Source: Bacteroidales bacterium
GTDB taxonomy: Bacteria > Bacteroidota > Bacteroidia > Bacteroidales > UBA4417
NCBI GenBank assembly: GCA_016707785.1
Contig: JADJGZ010000014.1
Coordinates: forward strand, 1-64,000
DNA: 64,000 nucleotides
Direction of reading: 5' to 3'
Shown here: piece by piece, positions 54,321 through 61,281 of the stretch
Layout: each line of letters begins with the position of its first letter
Position numbering within the stretch: the first letter of the stretch is position 1
The notes under the pieces: model-generated
Seen by the model: only the letters and a program-made list of their open reading frames with translations
What the model was told of the DNA's origin: nothing
Database searches by the model: none
Program-made: the position numbers and the translations under genes

Positions 54321-57300
54321 ATGAAGTTTTTTTGTACGCTTGCATTACTCTTCTTACTTGGTAGTTTCATTAATCCTCTCCGAGCCCAGGATATTCCAAT
54401 TCATCCAACTCATATGGGCACCGGCACTTTTCTTGGAGAAACAAAACCACTTAGAGATTTACCAGTTCTGACGCCTGAAGAAGTTCAGTTTTTGAAAGAG
54501 AAGGCATTAAAAAAGGCCGCTAATAAGAAAATTAAGCCCAGGGAGTATCCATTTGCAGAAACTGCTCTTCCAAATGGAGCGGATGAAGCCTGGCAAAAAA
54601 CGATGGGTTCAACAGGTGGGAGTAAAGCTCCAATCGTCAATTTTGAAGGTCAGTCAACTTCATCCTTCCCTCCTGATTGCAATGGCGCGGTGGGCCCAAG
54701 TCACTATATGCAGACTGTGAATGTAACCTATTCAATTTATAACAAGACTGGTACTTTACTTGCCGGCCCCACAGCTTTAAATACGCTGTTCACTGGTGTT
54801 CCGGGAGCCACAGTAAATGATGGAGATCCGATTGTGCTTTATGATGAGATGGCGGATCGCTGGTTAGTGGCTGAGTTTACAATGAATCTATCTAACGATT
54901 ATATGTTAGTTGCTGTATCTGCTACCAATGACCCTACTGGCACATGGTACAAGTACTCTTTTGATGTTACCAATGATCCTGATTACCCTAAGTTTGGTGT
55001 TTGGCAGGATGGCTATTATATGGGTATCAACAGTACAGCCGGAAATGATATTTATGTGTTTGAAAGATCTAAAATGCTTCAGGGACTTACAGCCCAGATG
55101 GTAGGATTTGATAATGCATGGCGTCCCGGAACGGGATTTTTATGCGTACCACCTTTGGATAACGATGGAATTGCTGCTCCAGCCGGTGCTCCGGGTACTT
55201 TCATTGCTTTTAACGATGATGCAGTAGCCGGAGGGTCAGATCAGCTATGGATTTATGAGTTAAATGCCAACTGGACAACACCGGCATCTTCAACATTTTC
55301 AAGGGTACAACAGTTAGCTGTTACAACATTTGATAGCCAGTTTACCGCCTCATGGGATGATATTGCTCAGCCAACCAGTCAAAAACTTGATGGTGTACCA
55401 CAGGTTATAATGAATGCTCCACAATACAGAAATTTTGGGAGTTATCAAACCATTGTTTGTTGTCATACAGTAGATGTAGATGCGACAAATCATGCAGGTA
55501 TCCGCTGGTATGAGCTTAGAAGAGGCACGCAGACTTCCGGCAACTGGGCTGTTCGGCAGCAGGGGACTTATGCACCTGATGCTAATTCCCGTTGGATGGG
55601 CAGCATTATGCTGAATAATAGTGGGAAGATCGGACTTGGATATTCAATTTCCAGTTCTACGGTATATCCTGGAATCAGATACTGCGGGCAATCATCAAGT
55701 GCTTACGCAGCTGCTTCAGGAGTGCTTGATTTACCTGAAACAGTGATTCATAGTGGAACAGTTGCACAAACTACTTACAACCGCTGGGGAGATTATGCTC
55801 TCTTATCTGTTGACCCTCTTGATAATGAAACTTTCTGGTTTACATCTGAATACGTGAAAACAGGAGGCACAACCAAAGGGACAAAAATTGCATCTTTCAA
55901 ATTTGGGAATGCCCCGGCTGTTACTACTCTAGCTGCCACTGCTATAACTTCCACTTCCGCAACACTTAATGGAACTGTTAATCCGTCAGGTTTGGCTACA
56001 ACTTATTACTTCCAGTATGGAACTACAACAAGTTATGGAAGTGTTACTTCAACCATTTCCGCCGGTTCTGGTACATCTGCAGTTACAGTAAGTGCAAATA
56101 TTTCAGGATTAATCACTGGTCAGACCTATCATTTCAGACTGGTTGCCACTAATACAGATGGTACTTCCAATGGAAGTGATCTTACTTTTGTACCTGGAGG
56201 AGCCATACTCACCACTACAGCAGTCAGTTCAATTACAATGTCAACTGCCGTTTCCGGTGGTACAATTACCACTGATGGAGGTTCAGCTATCACTGCCAGA
56301 GGTGTTTGCTGGTCAACCACTGCAAGTCCGGTAGCAACAGGATTACATACAACTGATGGTTCCGGAACTGGTACGTTTTCCAGTAGTATTACCGGATTGT
56401 CATCCAATACCACATACCATGTCCGTGCATATGCAACTAATGCCAATGGTACATTCTATGGACAGGATATTACTTTTGCTACATCATGCGGTATTATTAC
56501 CTCTTTTCCCTGGAATGAGGGATTTGAAAATGCAGGTTCTATTCCATCTTGCTGGTCACAGGAATATGTTGGCAGTTCTGTATTAAACTGGGTATTTATT
56601 ACTGGAAATGGAACAGGATATCCTGCAACTGCACATGGAGGTACCTATGATGCCTGTTTAAAAGATAATACTACAACCGCCAATATAACCAAGTTGGTCA
56701 CTCCCCCACTCAATTTAACTGGTGTAAGCACTCCTCAACTCAAATTCTGGCATACCCAGGCTTTATGGAGTCCGGATCAGGATATTCTGACTGTTTATTA
56801 CAAAACCAGTGTTGGAGGAACATGGACACAACTAGCCACTTATACAACCAGCGTAACTACCTGGACTGAGAGGACAATTGTCCTGCCTAATCCATCCAGT
56901 AGTTATTATATTGCTTTCGAGGGAAATGCCCTGTATGGCAGGGGTGTATGCGTGGATGATGTTTCGGTTTCAAGCCAATGTGTAACCACGTATCCTGTAA
57001 GTGTTGCAATTAGTGCTTCTGCTAATCCCTCTTGTTCCGGGGTTGCTGTTAATTTTACAGCAGTGCCGACCAATGGAGGTACTACCCCGGCATATCAATG
57101 GAAAGTTAATGGCGTAAATGCAGGAACGAATAGTGCAACTTTCTCATATTCTCCTGTGAATGCTGATGTAGTGACCTGTGTATTAACCTCTAACCTGGCA
57201 TGTGCAACAGGTAGTCCGGCTACCTCAAATTCTATCACAATGTCAGTAAGTGCTTCTGTTGCAGCATCTGTTAGTGTTTCTCCTTCAGCTAACCCGGTAT

Positions 57301-57440
57301 GTGCCGGCACTTCAGTGACATACACAGCGGTTCCTGCAAATGGCGGCACAACGCCTGTTTACCAGTGGAAAGTGAATGGCGTAAATGCAGGGACGAACAG
57401 TTCCACTTATGCATTCGTTCCATCAAATGGAAATGGGTAA
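54321..57440 (+). CDS. Large secreted modular protein, N-terminal part (ends at a frameshift)
   Basis: First 1039 residues of a very large extracellular protein. Signal peptide 1-22 (LGSFINPLRAQ). Residues about 100-530 form a beta-propeller-like region without a named catalytic motif (GAVGPSHYMQTVN, YDEMADRWLVAEF, YNRWGDYALLSVDP). Two FN3-like modules follow (LNGTVNPSGLATTYYFQYGT, RGVCWSTTASPVATGLHTTD), then a MAM/cleaved-adhesin-like module (FPWNEGFENAGSIPSCWSQ), then Ig-like repeats starting about residue 894. The frame breaks at about 57437 within a repeat. The following two coding segments continue the same protein in other frames. Function: probable adhesion or surface binding, inferred. 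Confidence 0.85.
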   Translation: MKFFCTLALLFLLGSFINPLRAQDIPIHPTHMGTGTFLGETKPLRDLPVLTPEEVQFLKEKALKKAANKKIKPREYPFAETALPNGADEAWQKTMGSTGGSKAPIVNFEGQSTSSFPPDCNGAVGPSHYMQTVNVTYSIYNKTGTLLAGPTALNTLFTGVPGATVNDGDPIVLYDEMADRWLVAEFTMNLSNDYMLVAVSATNDPTGTWYKYSFDVTNDPDYPKFGVWQDGYYMGINSTAGNDIYVFERSKMLQGLTAQMVGFDNAWRPGTGFLCVPPLDNDGIAAPAGAPGTFIAFNDDAVAGGSDQLWIYELNANWTTPASSTFSRVQQLAVTTFDSQFTASWDDIAQPTSQKLDGVPQVIMNAPQYRNFGSYQTIVCCHTVDVDATNHAGIRWYELRRGTQTSGNWAVRQQGTYAPDANSRWMGSIMLNNSGKIGLGYSISSSTVYPGIRYCGQSSSAYAAASGVLDLPETVIHSGTVAQTTYNRWGDYALLSVDPLDNETFWFTSEYVKTGGTTKGTKIASFKFGNAPAVTTLAATAITSTSATLNGTVNPSGLATTYYFQYGTTTSYGSVTSTISAGSGTSAVTVSANISGLITGQTYHFRLVATNTDGTSNGSDLTFVPGGAILTTTAVSSITMSTAVSGGTITTDGGSAITARGVCWSTTASPVATGLHTTDGSGTGTFSSSITGLSSNTTYHVRAYATNANGTFYGQDITFATSCGIITSFPWNEGFENAGSIPSCWSQEYVGSSVLNWVFITGNGTGYPATAHGGTYDACLKDNTTTANITKLVTPPLNLTGVSTPQLKFWHTQALWSPDQDILTVYYKTSVGGTWTQLATYTTSVTTWTERTIVLPNPSSSYYIAFEGNALYGRGVCVDDVSVSSQCVTTYPVSVAISASANPSCSGVAVNFTAVPTNGGTTPAYQWKVNGVNAGTNSATFSYSPVNADVVTCVLTSNLACATGSPATSNSITMSVSASVAASVSVSPSANPVCAGTSVTYTAVPANGGTTPVYQWKVNGVNAGTNSSTYAFVPSNGNG

Positions 57441-59604
57441 CGCGACTGGCAGTCCGACACTCAAGAACGAGAGTGAATCCAACTGTAACCGCATCTGTGG
57501 CAATATCACACAATCCAGTGTGTGCAGGCACTTCAGTTACATACACTGCAACCCCAACCAATGGCGGCACAACGCCTGTTTACCAGTGGAAAGTGAATGG
57601 CGTAAATGCAGGAGAAAGTTCAGCACTGTTCCATCAAATGGAAATGTGGTAACCTGTGTGATGACCAGCAATGCCACATGCGTGACTGGCAGTCCTGCCA
57701 CTTCCAACAGTGTAACGATGACAGTGAATCCAACTGTAACCGCATCTGTGGCAATATCAGCATCAGCAAATCCAGTGTGTGCAGGCACTTCAGTCACTTT
57801 CACAGCCGTTCCCACCAATGGGGGCACAACTCCTTCATATCAGTGGAAGGTGAATGGCGTGAATGCCGGCACCAACAGTCCGAACTATTCTCATACTCCG
57901 GCAAATAATGATGTTGTAACTTGTGTAATGACATCCAATGCCAGTTGTGTGATCGGTAGTCCTGCAACTTCAAGTGGGATAACCATGACCGTGAATCCGC
58001 TTGTCACTGCTTCCGTCAGTATTTCAGCTTCGGCAAACCCAATCTGTGCAGGCCTTAGTTACTCGAGTCGGCCGGGTGCGCGCGCCTTTTCCAGCCCCTC
58101 GCTGCGTTGTGTTTGCGGCTGTGGTGTTGTCCTGTGGTCGCCTCAGTCCTGTTTCACCCCAGTGTCCTGTAGTGCAGGCACTTCAGTTACATTCACAGCA
58201 GTCCCCACAAATGAAGGCACAACTCCTGTCTATCAATGGAAGGTGAATGGCAACAATGCAGGAACCAATAGTGCAACATTCAATTATGTTCCAGCCAATA
58301 ACGACCTGGTTACCTGCGAACTAACATCAAATGCAGTTTGTGTTTCCGGCAGCCCGGCAACCTCCAATAGCATTGTAATGAGTGTTGATCCTGTGGTAAC
58401 AGCCTCAGTCCTGATTTCACCCTCAGTGAATCCTGTATGTGCAGGCACTTCAGTTACATTCACAGCAGTCCCCACAAATGAAGGCACAACTCCTGTCTAT
58501 CAATGGAAGGTGAATGGTAATAATGCTGGAACCAATAGCGCAACATTTAATTATGTTCCAGCTAACAACGACCTGGTTACCTGCGAACTCACATCAAATG
58601 CAGTTTGTGTTTCCGGCAGCCCGGCAACCTCCAATAGCATTGTAATGAGTGTTGATCCTGTGGTAACAGCCTCAGTCCTGATTTCACCCTCAGTGAATCC
58701 GGTATGTGCAGGCACTTCAGTTACATTCACAGCAGTCCCCACAAATGAAGGTACAACTCCTGCTTATCAATGGAAGGTGAATGGCAACAATGCAGGAACC
58801 AATAGTGCAACATTCAATTATGTTCCAGCCAATAACGACCTGGTTACCTGCGAACTAACATCAAATGCAGTTTGTGTGAATGGCAGCCCGGCAACATCGA
58901 ATAGCATTGTAATGAGTGTTGATCCTTTGGTAACAGCCTCAGTCCTGATTTCACCCTCAGTGAATCCTGTATGTGCAGGCACTTCAGTTACATTCACAGC
59001 AGTACCCACAAATGAAGGCACAACTCCTGTCTATCAATGGAAGGTGAATGGCAATAATGCAGGAACCAATAGTGCAACATTCAATTATGTTCCAGCCAAT
59101 AACGACCTGGTTACCTGTGAACTAACATCAAATGCTGTTTGTGTTTCCGGCAGCCCGGCAACCTCCAATAGCATTGTGATGAGTGTTGATCCAGTGGTAA
59201 CAGCCTCAGTCCTGATTTCACCCTCAGTGAATCCGGTATGTGCAGGCACTTCAGTTACATTCACAGCAGTACCCACAAATGAAGGTACAACTCCTGTCTA
59301 TCAATGGAAGGTGAATGGCAATAATGCGGGAACCAATAGTGCAACATTTAATTATGTTCCAGCCAATAACGACCTGGTTACCTGCGAACTCACCTCAAAT
59401 GCAGTTTGTGTTTCCGGCAGCCCGGCAACGTCGAATAGCATTGTAATGAGTGTTGATCCTGTGGTAACAGCCTCAGTCCTGATTTCACCCTCAGTAAATC
59501 CGGTATGTGCAGGCTTCAGTTACATTCACAGCAGTCCCCACAAATGCAGGCACAACTCCTGTCTATCTATGGAAGGTGAATGGCAACAATGCAGGAACCA
59601 ATAG
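57385..59604 (+). CDS. Ig-repeat protein, middle segment (different frame of the same gene)
   Basis: Continuation of the modular protein in a second frame. The first 75 residues of this reading are out of frame; meaningful Ig repeat sequence starts at about 57620 (VPSNGNVVTCVMTSNATC). Between 57475 and 57615 the repeat is readable only in a third frame, so at least two frameshifts lie in 57430-57620, where bases are missing relative to the repeat consensus. The segment contains about seven repeats and the anomalous block 58047-58175. It ends because two bases (AC of GGCACTTCAG) are missing at about 59514. Best treated as part of one gene spanning 54321-61093. Confidence 0.7.
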   Translation: MQGRTVPLMHSFHQMEMGNATGSPTLKNESESNCNRICGNITQSSVCRHFSYIHCNPNQWRHNACLPVESEWRKCRRKFSTVPSNGNVVTCVMTSNATCVTGSPATSNSVTMTVNPTVTASVAISASANPVCAGTSVTFTAVPTNGGTTPSYQWKVNGVNAGTNSPNYSHTPANNDVVTCVMTSNASCVIGSPATSSGITMTVNPLVTASVSISASANPICAGLSYSSRPGARAFSSPSLRCVCGCGVVLWSPQSCFTPVSCSAGTSVTFTAVPTNEGTTPVYQWKVNGNNAGTNSATFNYVPANNDLVTCELTSNAVCVSGSPATSNSIVMSVDPVVTASVLISPSVNPVCAGTSVTFTAVPTNEGTTPVYQWKVNGNNAGTNSATFNYVPANNDLVTCELTSNAVCVSGSPATSNSIVMSVDPVVTASVLISPSVNPVCAGTSVTFTAVPTNEGTTPAYQWKVNGNNAGTNSATFNYVPANNDLVTCELTSNAVCVNGSPATSNSIVMSVDPLVTASVLISPSVNPVCAGTSVTFTAVPTNEGTTPVYQWKVNGNNAGTNSATFNYVPANNDLVTCELTSNAVCVSGSPATSNSIVMSVDPVVTASVLISPSVNPVCAGTSVTFTAVPTNEGTTPVYQWKVNGNNAGTNSATFNYVPANNDLVTCELTSNAVCVSGSPATSNSIVMSVDPVVTASVLISPSVNPVCAGFSYIHSSPHKCRHNSCLSMEGEWQQCRNQ
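58047..58175 (+). other. GC-rich anomalous block inside an Ig repeat
   Basis: About 130 bp with high GC and rare codons (SSRPGARAFSSPSLRCVCGC) interrupts the repeat without breaking the frame. Parts of it align with the repeat after many indels: TTGTGTTTGCGGC against TTGTGTTTCCGGC, and GCCTCAGTCCTGTTTCACCC against GCCTCAGTCCTGATTTCACC. It therefore looks like a low-quality consensus of one repeat rather than foreign DNA. Confidence 0.6.
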
Positions 59605-61093
59605 TTCGACATTCAATTATGTGCCTGCCAATAACGACCTGGTTACCTGTGAATTAACTTCAAATGCAGTTTGTGTGAATGGCAGCCCGGCGACCTCCAA
59701 TAGCATTGCAATGAGTGTTGATCCAGTGGTAACAGCCTCAGTCCTGATTTCACCCTCAGTGAATCCTGTATGTGCAGGCACTTCAGTTACATTCACAGCA
59801 GTACCCACAAATGAAGGCACAACTCCTGTTTATCAATGGAAGGTAAATGACAATAATGAAGGAACCAATAGTTCAACATTCAATTATGTTCCAGCCAACA
59901 ACGACCTGGTTACCTGTGAATTAACATCAAATGCAGTTTGTGTTTCCGGCAGCCCGGCAACATCGAATAGCATTGTAATGAATGTTGATCCGTTATTAAC
60001 TGTTAGTGTCAGTATCAATGCTTCCTCTAACCCTGTATTAGCTGGTACAGAAGTAAGCTTTACAGCCATCGGAGTAAATCAGGGATCCAACCCGGTTTAT
60101 CAGTGGAAGGTGAATGGTTTGGCTGTGGGAATAAATGCAACAATGTATTCCTATGTTCCGAATAATGGGGATATCATCTTATGTGAACTTACCTCAGATG
60201 CTTTATGTGCAACAGGCAATCCGGCAGTATCTGAACCGGTGGTTATGGGAGTAGATCCCCTTGCATTATCAGTCAATCCTCCAAGTCAGTCGGTGGGTCC
60301 ATCAGCCGGAACAATTCAATACACTGTAACCTCAAATACATCCTGGACTGTTGAAAGTGATCAGCCATGGTGTTTAGTAAGTCCTGCAGGAAGTGGCAAT
60401 GGATTGGTGACAGTGAATTATGATGCGAATACATCAGGTTTGAGCAGGAGTGCAGTGATTACTGTAACAGTAATTGGTTTACCTGCAGTCAGTGTTTCCT
60501 TAGTACAGGATGCTGAAACTACAAAGCAGCTCAACTTGAGTGTATTACTGGAAGGTTTGTATAATGGTGTTTCTCTTAATAAGGCACAAAATGCAAGCGG
60601 ATCGCAATTCCCTGGTTCTGTGGCCGACCGGATCATTGTTGAATTACATGAATCTGTATCGCCTTATTCCATAGTAGGAGGGCCTTATGAAGTGGATATT
60701 CAAACCGATGGTACAGCTCAGGTTACAATACCTTCTATGTTAGGATCATCCTATTACCTGATTGTTAAGCACAGGAATAGTTTGGAGACCTGGTCAATGA
60801 ATCCTGTTTCATTCAGTGGCGCAACAATCAGCTATGATTTTAGCAGTTCTGCAAGTCAGGCAATGGGAGGAAATATGAAATCGGTGGCCGGGAAATTTGT
60901 TGTGTATTCAGGTGATATTGATCAGGATGGGCAGATTGATTCAGATGATATGATCCTGATGAATACGGAGGCTGAAAATTTCATCTCAGGATATGTAGTA
61001 TCTGATTTGAATGGAGATGGATTGATTGATGCCGGTGATATGATCCTTTTGGATAATAATGCAGCAATTCTGGTTGTAAAGGTTACTCCTTAA
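59507..61093 (+). CDS. Ig-repeat protein, C-terminal segment with BACON and dockerin-like domains
   Basis: Last part of the modular protein; in-frame sequence begins just after the 2-bp gap at 59514. Two and a half further Ig repeats are followed by a BACON-like domain (LSVNPPSQSVGPSAGTIQYT, SNTSWTVESDQPWCLVSPAG, residues about 250-345). A beta-rich domain (LNLSVLLEGLYNGVS) comes next, then two dockerin-type EF-hand-like repeats at the C-terminus (GDIDQDGQIDSDDMILM and SDLNGDGLIDAGDMILLDNN). The calcium-binding D-x-D/N-x-D pattern is intact in both. No type IX secretion C-terminal domain is evident. A hairpin terminator lies 30 bp downstream. Confidence 0.8.
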   Translation: MQASVTFTAVPTNAGTTPVYLWKVNGNNAGTNSSTFNYVPANNDLVTCELTSNAVCVNGSPATSNSIAMSVDPVVTASVLISPSVNPVCAGTSVTFTAVPTNEGTTPVYQWKVNDNNEGTNSSTFNYVPANNDLVTCELTSNAVCVSGSPATSNSIVMNVDPLLTVSVSINASSNPVLAGTEVSFTAIGVNQGSNPVYQWKVNGLAVGINATMYSYVPNNGDIILCELTSDALCATGNPAVSEPVVMGVDPLALSVNPPSQSVGPSAGTIQYTVTSNTSWTVESDQPWCLVSPAGSGNGLVTVNYDANTSGLSRSAVITVTVIGLPAVSVSLVQDAETTKQLNLSVLLEGLYNGVSLNKAQNASGSQFPGSVADRIIVELHESVSPYSIVGGPYEVDIQTDGTAQVTIPSMLGSSYYLIVKHRNSLETWSMNPVSFSGATISYDFSSSASQAMGGNMKSVAGKFVVYSGDIDQDGQIDSDDMILMNTEAENFISGYVVSDLNGDGLIDAGDMILLDNNAAILVVKVTP

Positions 61094-61120
61094 CTACCTG
61101 TTTGCCCTTATAATATAGAG

Positions 61121-61147
61121 TTCCGGGGAATTTCACATTCCCCGGAA
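61121..61147 (+). terminator. Hairpin terminator after the Ig-repeat gene
   Basis: A perfect 11-bp stem TTCCGGGGAAT/ATTCCCCGGAA with loop TTCAC, followed by a moderate T tract (TACTGCTTTTC). Confidence 0.7.
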
Positions 61148-61281
61148 TACTGCTTTTCTGATGATTCTTTGAACGCACACACTAGAATGCCAAGAATTCA
61201 AATGAAGTTTGCAGAGCAATTAAATGATCATTGTTTAATGCTTAAGCAACCAAAAAAACTCTGAACAACAAAAGAAATACT

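Larger units (their letters stand above)
57001..60250 (+). repeat. About twelve 267-bp (89-residue) Ig-like coding repeats
   Basis: A tandem array of Ig-like domains. The unit core is CAGTSVTFTAVPTNEGTTP, then YQWKVNGNNAGTNSATFNYV, then NNDLVTCELTSNAVC and SGSPATSNSIVMSVDP. Unit boundaries are exactly 267 bp apart from about 58132 to 59465, then 265 bp once and 267 bp again. The units between 58180 and 59990 are nearly identical at DNA level; those at each end are more diverged, as expected for expansion from the middle by recombination. Two conserved cysteines per unit could form the Ig disulfide. Confidence 0.88.

Noticed and set aside
58047..58175. GC-rich block as horizontally acquired insert
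   Set aside because: Its pieces align in order to the surrounding Ig repeat, so degraded consensus is the simpler explanation.
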